From assembly GCA_035478595.1 (NCBI GenBank), contig DATIJL010000011.1, positions 39,594-103,593 on the forward strand: a DNA stretch of 64,000 nucleotides, read 5' to 3'. The position numbers and the translations under genes were made by a program. Positions 16,315-25,804 of the stretch are shown here, piece by piece; position 1 is the stretch's first letter; each line of letters opens with the position of its first letter. The stretch is from Candidatus Chromulinivoraceae bacterium. Lineage in GTDB: Bacteria > Patescibacteriota > Saccharimonadia > Saccharimonadales > Saccharimonadaceae. The notes beneath the pieces were generated by a model, which saw nothing but the letters and a program-made list of their open reading frames with translations, made no database searches and was not told the DNA's origin.

Positions 16315-16854
16315 ATGGAAATGAACTTTTGTCGTCGCTGCGGCACACCCCTCACTCACGTAAAAGACCACGTATATACATGCAAAAACGGCCACACACT
16401 TTTTGCTAACGCCTCGCCTGCTGCTGGCATTTGGCTACTTAATGATAAGAACGAGGTTCTAGTAGCTACGCGCGCGCAAGAACCTGGTAAAGGCGCGCTC
16501 GATTCACCCGGCGGATTTTGCGACGGCGCCGAGACAGCTACAGATTGTGCCGTTCGTGAAATGGAAGAAGAGCTTGGCCTAAAACCAACCGACTACACGA
16601 CGCCCGAATTTCTTTTAAATGGTCTTGATCGTTACGAGTATCAAGGCGAAATGCTCGATGTCCACACTACCATTTTTGTCGCTCGCACAAAGGGCAATCC
16701 TGTTATAGCACCAGAAGATGACGTCGCAAAAGCAGAGTTTGCATCGGTTGATTTGATCGACCCGAATGATATTTTTCTACCCACACCGCGTGCTGCGTTC
16801 CTTAAACTGCGAGATATGATTCACGAAAATAGCGTTGTTGTAAAAAATAACTAA
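16315..16854 (+). CDS. NUDIX hydrolase with N-terminal zinc ribbon
   Basis: 179 residues from ATG 16315. The N-terminus has a four-cysteine/histidine ribbon (CRRCGTPLTHVKDHVYTCKNGH), given here in full at 22 residues only by position: Cys5, Cys8, Cys22 and His26 are approximate ligands. A complete Nudix box follows (GFCDGAETATDCAVREMEEE). The combination resembles NudC-type and related zinc-containing Nudix proteins that hydrolyse nucleoside diphosphate derivatives such as NADH or NDP-sugars. The substrate is unknown. It stands alone with its own -10 box, upstream of the rhamnose genes. Confidence 0.85.
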   Translation: MEMNFCRRCGTPLTHVKDHVYTCKNGHTLFANASPAAGIWLLNDKNEVLVATRAQEPGKGALDSPGGFCDGAETATDCAVREMEEELGLKPTDYTTPEFLLNGLDRYEYQGEMLDVHTTIFVARTKGNPVIAPEDDVAKAEFASVDLIDPNDIFLPTPRAAFLKLRDMIHENSVVVKNN

Positions 16855-16868
16855 CTATTTGCCTCTGA

Positions 16869-17918
<1,050 letters not shown>

Positions 17919-17922
17919 CCCT

Positions 17923-18462
17923 ATGGGATCCTGGCAAACAAAAAGTTCCAAAATTGTTTACGAGAATCCCTGGTTAAAAGTCCGCGAAGATCAAATCATC
18001 CGTCCTAATGGGCAAGACGGTCTATACGGCGTCGTCGAATCTAAAAGCGATGCCGTTTTTGTGGTGCCCGTTGATGATGAAGGCAACGTGTATATCGTTC
18101 AGCAAGAACATTACACAACCCGCGAACTAGCCTGGCAGTGCGTTGCAGGTAGAACGGATGGCGAACCACCTGAGGTGGCTGCAAAACGAGAATTACTTGA
18201 AGAAGCTGGATTAGACGCTGGTGAAATTATAACTCTTTCCCGTGCTCGTACTGCGGCTGGTATGACGACGTTCAAAACATCAATCTGTCTTGCACGGCAG
18301 CTTACAGCAAACACCAATCATATCGATGAAGAAGAGGACATCGCAGCCATACGCAAATTCCCTATCACCACCATTAAAAAAATGATCTTTAGTGAAGAGA
18401 TCGCTAACACCGAAAGTATTGCCGCACTTCTTTTAGCATTTACATATTTAGATAGGCAATAG
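17923..18462 (+). CDS. NUDIX hydrolase (ADP-ribose pyrophosphatase-like)
   Basis: 179 residues. The Nudix helix is clear (GEPPEVAAKRELLEEAGL), and the VAGRTDGE segment before it resembles the PAG-x-x-x-GE pattern of ADP-sugar pyrophosphatases, except that the first glycine of the canonical box is alanine. Family members cleave ADP-ribose or NDP-sugars to sugar phosphate and nucleotide. It sits 4 nt after rfbB and 17 nt before the RmlC-RmlD fusion, so a role in controlling sugar-nucleotide pools is plausible but not shown. Confidence 0.85.
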   Translation: MGSWQTKSSKIVYENPWLKVREDQIIRPNGQDGLYGVVESKSDAVFVVPVDDEGNVYIVQQEHYTTRELAWQCVAGRTDGEPPEVAAKRELLEEAGLDAGEIITLSRARTAAGMTTFKTSICLARQLTANTNHIDEEEDIAAIRKFPITTIKKMIFSEEIANTESIAALLLAFTYLDRQ

Positions 18463-18467
18463 ATTGG

Positions 18468-18473
18468 TATAAT
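18468..18473 (+). promoter_or_regulatory. Extended -10 promoter (TGGTATAAT) of RmlC-RmlD fusion
   Basis: TATAAT with an upstream TGG ends 6 nt before ATG 18480. No -35 match was seen at 17 nt. Probably leaderless. Confidence 0.55.
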
Positions 18474-18479
18474 AGAAAT

Positions 18480-19892
18480 ATGTCTGAAAAAGCTCCCCTT
18501 GAATTTAGTAAAGAACTTAAAAAAATCGATACCCCCATTCCCGGGCTTATAATCTTTGATTTAGCTATTTTTGGTGATAATCGTGGTTGGTTTAAGGAAA
18601 ACTGGCAACGTCAAAAGATGACCACTCTCGGTCTGCCCGATTTTGGTCCTGTTCAAAATAACTTTTCGTTCAACAACAAAAAGGGTGTTTTGCGTGGTAT
18701 CCATGCCGAGCCATGGGATAAGTTTATTTCAGTTGGTAATGGTAGTTTTTTTGGTGCGTGGGTTGATATTCGCGAAGATAGCCCCACTTATGGCACAACC
18801 TTCACTACAGAGATTGATGCAAGTAAAGCGATCTTTGTACCCGCAGGTGTTGCAAACTCCTACCTCACACTAGAGGACAACACTGTTTATTCCTACCTTG
18901 TAAACGACCACTGGTACCCAGATGCAAGCTATACCTACATCAACGCTGCGGATCCTGAGCTTGGCATTACATGGCCAATTCCGCTTGATCAATGCGAACT
19001 ATCCGAAAAAGATAAAAACCACCCGATGTTTAAGGATATTACGCCTATACCTGCTAAGAAAATTCTTATCACTGGTAGTAATGGTCAGCTTGGTAAAGCA
19101 CTCCAAAAGGTCTTTCCACATGCCGAGTTTGCTGATCGTGATGAGCTAGATATCACCTCAGACCTACAAGGCGCCCGTCACTGGCGCAATTACAGCACCA
19201 TCATCAATGCCGCTGCGTACACGGCTGTCGATACTGCAGAAACGCCCGAAGGCAAAAAAGCAGCCTGGCAAGTTAACGGCGTTGGCGTGGAACAACTCGC
19301 GAAAGTCGCTACCGAGTACGGTATTACATTTGTGAACGTTTCATCTGACTACGTTTTTGACGGCACAGTCGCCATACACGACGAAGATGAACAGCTTAGC
19401 CCGCTCGGCGTCTATGCGCAAAGCAAGGCGGCCGGCGAACTTATTACAAAAACCGTACCAAAGCACTACCTTGTTCGTACTAGTTGGGTCGTTGGCGAAG
19501 GTAATAACTTTGTACTTACCATGAAATCCCTCGCGGAGCGCGATATTAAGCCTAGCGTCGTAGACGATCAGATAGGCCGCCTTACGTTTGCCGACGATCT
19601 TGCTCGGGCTATCGTGCATCTTATTACTTCGAAATCTCCATACGGTACCTACAACGTATCTAACGAAGGTGAGTCTGTAAGCTGGGCAGAAATTGCCAAA
19701 CATGTTTTTGAAATCGTTGGTAAAAACACAACAGATATCACTTCTGTTACAACAGCAAAATACTACGAAGGCAAGGAAGGTATCGCACCTCGTCCCTTAC
19801 AAAGTACTCTTAATCTTGCTAAAATAAAGACTACAGGTTTCACTCCAAGGGATTGGACAGAGGCACTGCATCACTACTTAGATCAACAATAA
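18480..19892 (+). CDS. Fused dTDP-4-dehydrorhamnose 3,5-epimerase / reductase
   Basis: 470 residues made of two complete enzymes. Residues ~1-190 are RmlC ([25 protein letters not shown] with the catalytic His, [14 protein letters not shown]). Residues ~192-470 are RmlD ([34 protein letters not shown], and YAQSKAAGE with catalytic Tyr and Lys). Together they turn dTDP-4-keto-6-deoxyglucose into dTDP-L-rhamnose. In most bacteria these are separate proteins; fusions are known in some actinobacteria such as bifidobacteria. RmlA follows at 19912. A second, separate RmlD-like gene lies at 23667-24536. Confidence 0.93.
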   Translation: MSEKAPLEFSKELKKIDTPIPGLIIFDLAIFGDNRGWFKENWQRQKMTTLGLPDFGPVQNNFSFNNKKGVLRGIHAEPWDKFISVGNGSFFGAWVDIREDSPTYGTTFTTEIDASKAIFVPAGVANSYLTLEDNTVYSYLVNDHWYPDASYTYINAADPELGITWPIPLDQCELSEKDKNHPMFKDITPIPAKKILITGSNGQLGKALQKVFPHAEFADRDELDITSDLQGARHWRNYSTIINAAAYTAVDTAETPEGKKAAWQVNGVGVEQLAKVATEYGITFVNVSSDYVFDGTVAIHDEDEQLSPLGVYAQSKAAGELITKTVPKHYLVRTSWVVGEGNNFVLTMKSLAERDIKPSVVDDQIGRLTFADDLARAIVHLITSKSPYGTYNVSNEGESVSWAEIAKHVFEIVGKNTTDITSVTTAKYYEGKEGIAPRPLQSTLNLAKIKTTGFTPRDWTEALHHYLDQQ

Positions 19893-19911
19893 TCTTTTGC
19901 GAGGAGATTTT

Positions 19912-20772
19912 ATGAAGGGTATTATTTTAGCCGGTGGGTCAGGCTCACGTTTGTGGCCCATTACAAAAGGTATTTCTAAACAGCTCATGCCGATTTACGA
20001 CAAGCCGATGGTATATTATCCGCTTACCACACTCATGCTTGCCGGTATTCGTGATATTCTTATCATCACTACACCCGAAGACCAGTCGCAATTTCAACGG
20101 CTTCTTGGCAATGGATCACAATGGGGTCTCCAGCTTCAATATGCCGTACAACCAACCCCCGATGGCCTCGCTCAAGCCTTTATTATCGGTGAGGAATTTA
20201 TTGGCAACGACAAGGTTGCGCTTGTTCTTGGCGATAATATTTTCCATGGCTCAGACCTCGGCCAGTCGCTTAAGGGCTGCGTGAATCCAGACGGCGGCAC
20301 CGTATTTGCCTATCGTGTATCAGACCCAGAGCGCTATGGTGTCGTAGAATTCAATGACGATAATGTGGCAATTTCTATCGAGGAGAAACCAAAAGAGCCA
20401 AAGTCAGATTTTGCCGTTGTTGGCCTCTACTTTTACGATAACGACGTCATTGAAATTGCTAAAGACGTAAAACCAAGTGATCGCGGTGAACTTGAAATTA
20501 CTTCTGTTAACGAAGAGTACCTGAAACGTGGTAAATTAACCGTTAAAACATTGGATCGTGGCGATGCGTGGCTTGATACAGGCACTATCGACTCTATGAC
20601 CGATGCAGCAGACTACATTCGCGCCATTCAACGCCGTACAGGCATGATTATCGGCAGCCCAGAAGAGGTTGCATTCCGAGAGGGATATATCTCTAACGAA
20701 CAACTCCTAGAACACGCTGATGCTCTCAAAAAATCTGGCTATGGCGAATATCTTGCCAGTCTCCTTAAGTAG
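19912..20772 (+). CDS. rfbA: Glucose-1-phosphate thymidylyltransferase
   Basis: 286 residues from ATG 19912, preceded by GAGGAG. The signature [41 protein letters not shown] and GDAWLDTGT are typical of RmlA. It makes dTDP-glucose from dTTP and glucose-1-phosphate, the first step of dTDP-L-rhamnose synthesis, and is feedback-inhibited by dTDP-rhamnose in characterised homologues. It closes the rhamnose gene run begun by rfbB. An alternative start 15 nt upstream is less likely because it would cover the ribosome binding site. Confidence 0.96.
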   Translation: MKGIILAGGSGSRLWPITKGISKQLMPIYDKPMVYYPLTTLMLAGIRDILIITTPEDQSQFQRLLGNGSQWGLQLQYAVQPTPDGLAQAFIIGEEFIGNDKVALVLGDNIFHGSDLGQSLKGCVNPDGGTVFAYRVSDPERYGVVEFNDDNVAISIEEKPKEPKSDFAVVGLYFYDNDVIEIAKDVKPSDRGELEITSVNEEYLKRGKLTVKTLDRGDAWLDTGTIDSMTDAADYIRAIQRRTGMIIGSPEEVAFREGYISNEQLLEHADALKKSGYGEYLASLLK

Positions 20773-20796
20773 ATCCTCATATATCTGCTTTTTTGA

Positions 20797-20802
20797 TATA
20801 AT
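20797..20802 (+). promoter_or_regulatory. Extended -10 promoter (TGATATAAT)
   Basis: TATAAT with an upstream TGA ends 8 nt before ATG 20811, with no Shine-Dalgarno sequence. It drives the three-gene glycosyltransferase run to 22682. Confidence 0.5.
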
Positions 20803-20810
20803 AAAACACA

Positions 20811-21536
20811 ATGAAGAAAAAATCGCCAGTACGAGTGTGCATAATCCTACCCGCATGGAACGAAGGTGAAGTAATTGGGCAGCTTGTCACAGAGGCAATG
20901 AAAACTCTCGGTTCCTCACTCTATACCGGCGAAGTTGTTGTTGTTAACGATGGATCAAAAGACAATACAAGTAGTATTGCAAAAAAACATGGCGCTAAAG
21001 TGATTGACCATGTTCTTAATACCGGCCAAGGTGGCGCGGTCGCAACCGGCCTAAGTTATGCCGAACAGAACGGTTTTGATATTGCCGTTACTATGGATGC
21101 GGACGGCCAGCATGACGTTAAGGATGCATTCCGCGGCATTGACGAGCTCATTAAGCAAGATGCCGACCTGCTCATTGGCAGTCGTCTTATAGATAAAAAA
21201 GGTATGTCACGCGTAAAAGTTCTGGGTAATAAAGGCCTCAGCTTCATTACCTATCTACTTTTCGGCGTCAATTCTACCGATTCGCAGTCCGGTCTTCGCA
21301 TTTTTTCTAGGCGAGCGCTTGAAAAACTTCGCTGGAAAACCAGCGGCTACGAGTTCTGTTCCGAGATGCTCTGGCGCGCCAAACAAATTGGCCTCAATAT
21401 GGGCGAGTATCCTATTAAAGCTATTTATACAGACTACTCAACCTCTGTACACCGCGTAAGTGGCCAGAATAACTGGAACGGCATAAATATTCTAAAGGCA
21501 CTTATTAGACGCCGAATAACCGAGATTTTTGAATGA
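20811..21536 (+). CDS. Family 2 glycosyltransferase (polyprenyl-phosphate sugar synthase-like)
   Basis: 241 residues of GT-A fold resembling dolichyl-phosphate mannose synthases: ILPAWNEGEVIGQLV, VVVNDGSKDNTS, GQGGAVATGLSYA, and the DXD-like TMDADGQHD. It lacks C-terminal membrane helices. The next gene, overlapping by 4 nt, is a DUF2304 membrane protein, a frequent partner that may anchor or present the lipid product. It probably loads a sugar on a polyprenyl phosphate carrier for use outside the membrane. The sugar is unknown. Confidence 0.85.
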   Translation: MKKKSPVRVCIILPAWNEGEVIGQLVTEAMKTLGSSLYTGEVVVVNDGSKDNTSSIAKKHGAKVIDHVLNTGQGGAVATGLSYAEQNGFDIAVTMDADGQHDVKDAFRGIDELIKQDADLLIGSRLIDKKGMSRVKVLGNKGLSFITYLLFGVNSTDSQSGLRIFSRRALEKLRWKTSGYEFCSEMLWRAKQIGLNMGEYPIKAIYTDYSTSVHRVSGQNNWNGINILKALIRRRITEIFE

Positions 21537-21889
21537 GATATATCATTTTAGTCCTACTTAACCTTCCTATTATCATTCTTGCCCTCGTTAATATCATTAC
21601 CCAATATAAGATGAAAAGGGTCGAACCCAAGCGATTTCGTTTTCAAATTATTTGGTGGATAGCTATCCTAATCGTTCTTATCGGATCTTTTCCCGCCTAC
21701 AACTTATGGTCAGGGCACACTCTTCTTGATTCGCGCGAACTAAGTTTGTTCGACATCGTCCAGACAACAGCAATCCTCTATCTTATTTACATCATCAACG
21801 ATCATCGGCGCAAAATCGAACGCAGTGAGCGCCTTATCCGTGATCTTCACCAAGAGATTTCCATAAGGTTATCAAATGGCAAAAGCTGA
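21533..21889 (+). CDS. DUF2304 membrane protein
   Basis: 118 residues with three hydrophobic segments (about 3-22, 40-58, 72-90) and a charged, probably coiled C-terminus (NDHRRKIERSERLIRDLHQE). This is the layout of the DUF2304 family, usually found beside polyprenyl-phosphate glycosyltransferases, as here. It overlaps the upstream glycosyltransferase by 4 nt and the downstream one by 14 nt, so it is tightly coupled to both. Its function is not established. Confidence 0.75.
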   Translation: MRYIILVLLNLPIIILALVNIITQYKMKRVEPKRFRFQIIWWIAILIVLIGSFPAYNLWSGHTLLDSRELSLFDIVQTTAILYLIYIINDHRRKIERSERLIRDLHQEISIRLSNGKS

Positions 21890-22682
21890 TATTCTTCTTA
21901 CCTTTTGGGGTGATGTTGAACTACTTAAAAAAGCGGTGGAATCCGTGGTAGCTCAGACAGAAAAAGATTGGCATCTGTTTGTTCTTGACGATTGCTACCC
22001 ATCAGATGAACCCGCCAAGTATTTTGCCAACCTAAAGGACAAGCGCATTACCTACTACCGCCATCCTAAAAACATTGGCATTACCAAAAATTTCAACTAC
22101 GCTGTTAAAAAGGCTAAAGCACCCTACTGCATCCTGTTGGGATGTGACGATATTATGCTGCCAAACTATCTAGAGACAGCGCTTAAAAATATTGGTGAAG
22201 CCGATTTTTATCAACCTTCTGTCGATGTGATGGATGGCGACGGTACTGTCTATCTGCCTCTTGGCGATAGAATTAAGCGCTTTCTTCAACCTAAAAAATC
22301 GGGCATATATCAAGGAGAAAAACTCGCGGCCTCGTTAAGTCATGGTAACTGGCTTTATTTCCCTTCTATACTTTGGAAAACAGCCACCATTAAAAAATAT
22401 GGTTTTAATGATCGCTATAAAATCGCCGAGGATGTCGTGTTAGAAATGGACATTATTAAAGACGGCGGCAGACTCTATTTTGATACAGCAACCACTTTTC
22501 AGTATCGTCGTTTTGCCAAGTCGCTATCTAGCGTTGAAAAGTCTAAAGGTGGCGTACGATTTGACGAAGAAGACGAGGTCTACGATCATCTTGCCAGCGA
22601 GTTCAAAAAACTCGGTTGGAACAAAGCCGCTCGCGCAGCTGCTTGGCGCGTCACTTCACGGCTCCATCGAGCACTAAACTAG
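21876..22682 (+). CDS. Family 2 glycosyltransferase
   Basis: 268 residues with a GT-A N-terminus (ILLTFWGDVELLKKAVESV, LDDCYPSD, and the substrate-binding region YCILLGCDDIMLPNYLE). The DDCYPSD and GCDD segments supply the acidic nucleotide and metal ligands. It overlaps the DUF2304 gene and ends the run; its stop lies 2 nt from the stop of the convergent GT8 gene. It probably adds one residue to the surface glycan; donor and acceptor are unknown. Confidence 0.82.
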   Translation: MAKADILLTFWGDVELLKKAVESVVAQTEKDWHLFVLDDCYPSDEPAKYFANLKDKRITYYRHPKNIGITKNFNYAVKKAKAPYCILLGCDDIMLPNYLETALKNIGEADFYQPSVDVMDGDGTVYLPLGDRIKRFLQPKKSGIYQGEKLAASLSHGNWLYFPSILWKTATIKKYGFNDRYKIAEDVVLEMDIIKDGGRLYFDTATTFQYRRFAKSLSSVEKSKGGVRFDEEDEVYDHLASEFKKLGWNKAARAAAWRVTSRLHRALN

Positions 22683-22684
22683 TA

Positions 22685-23665
22685 TTATTTAGCAAACTTC
22701 TTTGCGACTGCTATCTTATAAAGCTGCATAAACAGCACATTCGGTAACAAATTGTAGAGGCGCCAGTTAGTCGTAACGACTGCCTCAGGACGCTTGGCAT
22801 TTTTCCATGGAGTTAGCTTAAGATATTTATTCCATAAATATCGCTGCGGATGGTCATTGCCTTCCTCCCATGGCTTGCCTTTAATACCAAACAGGGAATG
22901 AACCATTTTAGGACTATAGTACTCTTCCATAATCTGCTCGTAGCTATAAAAATAAGAAGGTTCAAGGTTATTGATTTTTAGTAGCCTTTTTAAATCATAG
23001 GCATAGTACGCACTTGAAAAATTATAAGTAACGCCAAGCAGTTTAATTTTGCCTTTAAACATGGTGTTGCAAAGATCTTGATCGGCAATAACATAGTCGC
23101 TCTTCTCTTGTAGGTGCTGTTTAATCTTGGCATCAATCGAGTCCTTAAGCCATTTCTTCTGGTTAATTAGCATGATACCGCAGTTATAGTAACCGTCATT
23201 CTCTTGCAGACCAATGGTTTTTTTATGGTCATTCAGTAGACAATCGTAACTAAGAGCCATAATATTATCTTCAAAATCAAGCTCAATAAGCTCATCCAGT
23301 GCGCCATTTATGATAGTGTGTCCGTTAATAAACAATATGCGGTCGGTTTTTAGCCTAACATCACCAAACGCCAAAAGCTTTAACCACGTAATATAAAATC
23401 CATGCCATGGTTTAACATTAAGCTCTTTAAATGTATCGTGGTATGGCTTGGAATCAATAAACTCTAGGGTTGCATTTTTATACGCGCTCACGAGTTTTGC
23501 TAGTTTATTACGGTTTACTTTGCTTATCTCGTAGTCACAGTAAAAAACATTAACCTCATCTAGATGTTTATTGTTTTCTAAAAGCGAAACAATAGAGATT
23601 CCGCTCACCATCGCATAAGCATCGTTACTCTGATAGAGGACGTTTAGGATTTTCTTACGCGTCAT
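22685..23665 (-). CDS. Family 8 glycosyltransferase, DXD motif replaced
   Basis: The start chosen is ATG 23665, 1 nt after the stop of the upstream RmlD-like gene; the longer frame to 23788 would overlap that gene. The 326-residue product has GT8 features: NVLYQSNDAYAMVSGISIVSL at the start (given in part), YYNCGIMLINQKKW, ADQDLCNTMF, and KMVHSLFGIKGKPW near the end. The metal-binding DXD site, normally LDxD in the strand RILY-LDSDT, reads RILFINGHTII here, so both aspartates are lost (Asn114, His116). It may use another metal site, be metal independent, or be inactive. Confidence 0.82.
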   Translation of the reverse strand: MTRKKILNVLYQSNDAYAMVSGISIVSLLENNKHLDEVNVFYCDYEISKVNRNKLAKLVSAYKNATLEFIDSKPYHDTFKELNVKPWHGFYITWLKLLAFGDVRLKTDRILFINGHTIINGALDELIELDFEDNIMALSYDCLLNDHKKTIGLQENDGYYNCGIMLINQKKWLKDSIDAKIKQHLQEKSDYVIADQDLCNTMFKGKIKLLGVTYNFSSAYYAYDLKRLLKINNLEPSYFYSYEQIMEEYYSPKMVHSLFGIKGKPWEEGNDHPQRYLWNKYLKLTPWKNAKRPEAVVTTNWRLYNLLPNVLFMQLYKIAVAKKFAK

Positions 23666-23666
23666 A

Positions 23667-24536
23667 CTACTCAGCGATACCCAAGTTTTGTATGTATGTT
23701 TCAAGCAGCGGCGCATAGTCTTGGCTTTCAAAACCAGTCGCTTGTATCTTAGAAAGATCCATATCACTAAATTGAGGTCGGGGAGCAAATGGGTCTTTAT
23801 CAGCTTTATATTCGTCCGTAGATATGTGTTTTACGCGTTTTGGATCGTGACCGGCATGCTTAAACGTATCGGCCGCTATTTCTGCCCAAGATTTTATATC
23901 ACCGCTATTTGATAGGTTGTACGTGCCGCTTGGAACATCATTAGATAGAACATGGTCCGTCGCCCTTACAAGCTCCGAAACAAATGTTAAGCGACCATAC
24001 TGGTCATTCACAACCCGCGGATCAACGCGCATATCCGCGAGACGCTTCATAGTGCGTACAAAATTATGGCCGTCGCCTACAACCCACGAGGTGCGAAAAA
24101 TATGATGGTTTGGAACTAAACTTACAGCCAAATCCCCAGCCGCTTTTGCTTGTCCGTAGACAGAAAGCGGTGTAAATGGTTCGTCTTCTTTATGATCTTG
24201 TTTAGCTCCATCAAAAACATATTCAGATGAGAAGTGTATAAGATGGAGTCCGTGTTTTAAAGCGGCCTTTGCTAGATGGCGCGGACCAATAGCGTTTGCC
24301 TTCCACGTAAGCTCACGCCCTTCTTCTGTTTCAGCGTTGTCGGCATTAACATACGCCGCAGCGTTAATGATCGTGTCGTACTGCGACCAGTCGACTCCTA
24401 ACACTTGTTCTTCATCCGAAATGTCTAAATCTTCTCGGCTAGCTGCCGTAGCATCTGGATACTTCTCTCTTAAAGCTTTTCCAAGTTGTCCATTACTGCC
24501 TGTAATAAATATTCGTTCACCGCTCCGCTTGTTCAT
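23667..24536 (-). CDS. RmlD-like dTDP-4-dehydrorhamnose reductase (second copy)
   Basis: 289 residues with the RmlD pattern: [45 protein letters not shown], the catalytic YGQAKAAGD, and RTSWVVGDGHNFVRT. It is closely parallel to the RmlD half of the fusion at 18480 but stands alone. It reduces a 4-keto-6-deoxy-sugar nucleotide, either the same dTDP-L-rhamnose product or a related 6-deoxysugar. It is followed by the GT8 gene after 1 nt. A TATAAT box lies 6 nt upstream of the ATG. Confidence 0.88.
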   Translation of the reverse strand: MNKRSGERIFITGSNGQLGKALREKYPDATAASREDLDISDEEQVLGVDWSQYDTIINAAAYVNADNAETEEGRELTWKANAIGPRHLAKAALKHGLHLIHFSSEYVFDGAKQDHKEDEPFTPLSVYGQAKAAGDLAVSLVPNHHIFRTSWVVGDGHNFVRTMKRLADMRVDPRVVNDQYGRLTFVSELVRATDHVLSNDVPSGTYNLSNSGDIKSWAEIAADTFKHAGHDPKRVKHISTDEYKADKDPFAPRPQFSDMDLSKIQATGFESQDYAPLLETYIQNLGIAE

Positions 24537-24542
24537 ATTGTG

Positions 24543-24548
24543 ATTATA
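24543..24548 (-). promoter_or_regulatory. Extended -10 promoter (TGCTATAAT) of second RmlD gene
   Basis: Minus-strand TATAAT with an upstream TGC ends 6 nt before ATG 24536, with no ribosome binding site. Probably leaderless. Confidence 0.55.
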
Positions 24549-24553
24549 GCAGA

Positions 24554-25804
24554 TTAGGCTATTGGTGTGTTTTTTATACGTTTACGAAAGATCATTTCAT
24601 AAGAGAGGATCATCAATATCAATTGCACAACATTCGTTCCTGTAAATAACAATACACCGCCGGTAAGTCCATACGATCGTACAAGTACTGCCGATAAGAT
24701 ACCAAGTGTAATATTTGTTAAAAGTAGTATGTAAAACTGCTGTTTAAATTTTCTAATAATAGTAAAGATATTTATAAATATCGAAACAATTGCATTTAAA
24801 ATGCCGCCCACAACAATAATCATGAGAGCCTCCAAATAGGGGGAGAAATTAACACCAAAGAACAAACTCAGAGCTGGAACGCCGAATACGTACGCTCCAA
24901 CAAGAATAACGAGTCCTATCAATACAGTTATATACATAAGTTTTTTAACAGTCTTTCTAAACCGAACGTACTCTTTCTGTTCGTAAGCTTTAGACAAATA
25001 TACAACCTGTGGCTGGAGAATAAAGACCATAACCATACCAATAAGTGTGATCGGCATTGCCAAGATACCAAAATAGCCTATCTCTTCTCCATGGTACAAA
25101 TCAATAAAGTATCGCGGAATATTGAGCGAAAACATAGACAGAAATATCACAATAAAAACAGGCCATGTGCGGCGCATGATGATGATGGCACTTCTGATCA
25201 CCGATCCCATTTGAGAAAATGGAATATCAATGGTCTCTAGTCGCTTTGCCTTTGAGAGATCATAAAATAATACGATAACCACGTTCACTGCCACTATTCC
25301 TAAAGCTCCAAGTAAAATGTTATGCGTAAGAAAATCGATAACAACAAAGGCCACAAAACCAGCAATTGCTTTATAAGTAAGTGACCTACCAACAACATAG
25401 AGCCGATCATTGATTTGTAGAACTCCATGGATTGCATCCGCTACTGATTCGACCGTTTTAAATAGTACAAGTGCAAGGATAAGACTCGTTTTCGTTTGGT
25501 CGTAATGATTAACTACTGAAAATAAAACCGCGCCAACAACAGCCGCTATCGTGAGAACTAGCCGCACCATGATATAACTTCGATGTGAAAATTCTTTATT
25601 TACATCAGACACCTGGTATGTACGACCGCCCCACATACTTATTACCCAAAAAATGATAGCTACCGCAAATGCAAAAGAAAACATCCCAGAATCAGCGACG
25701 CCGTTTAGTCGTGTTACGATGATTAACAGTAGTGGTGATATAGCATTTTGTGCCAGTACGCCAATAGTGTTCCATGTATAGTCTTTTTTTATTGAAGCTG
25801 TCAT
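24554..25804 (-). CDS. Polysaccharide flippase (Wzx/MATE-like)
   Basis: 416 residues from ATG 25804, which overlaps the stop of the upstream gene as ATGA; a longer frame to 25882 runs deep into that gene. It has about twelve to fourteen hydrophobic segments with short loops, beginning KKDYTWNTIGVLAQNAISPL, the typical start of RfbX/Wzx polysaccharide flippases of the MOP superfamily. Such proteins move undecaprenyl-linked glycan units across the membrane. The location among glycosyltransferases and the coupling to a DUF2142 protein support this role. Confidence 0.85.
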   Translation of the reverse strand: MTASIKKDYTWNTIGVLAQNAISPLLLIIVTRLNGVADSGMFSFAFAVAIIFWVISMWGGRTYQVSDVNKEFSHRSYIMVRLVLTIAAVVGAVLFSVVNHYDQTKTSLILALVLFKTVESVADAIHGVLQINDRLYVVGRSLTYKAIAGFVAFVVIDFLTHNILLGALGIVAVNVVIVLFYDLSKAKRLETIDIPFSQMGSVIRSAIIIMRRTWPVFIVIFLSMFSLNIPRYFIDLYHGEEIGYFGILAMPITLIGMVMVFILQPQVVYLSKAYEQKEYVRFRKTVKKLMYITVLIGLVILVGAYVFGVPALSLFFGVNFSPYLEALMIIVVGGILNAIVSIFINIFTIIRKFKQQFYILLLTNITLGILSAVLVRSYGLTGGVLLFTGTNVVQLILMILSYEMIFRKRIKNTPIA

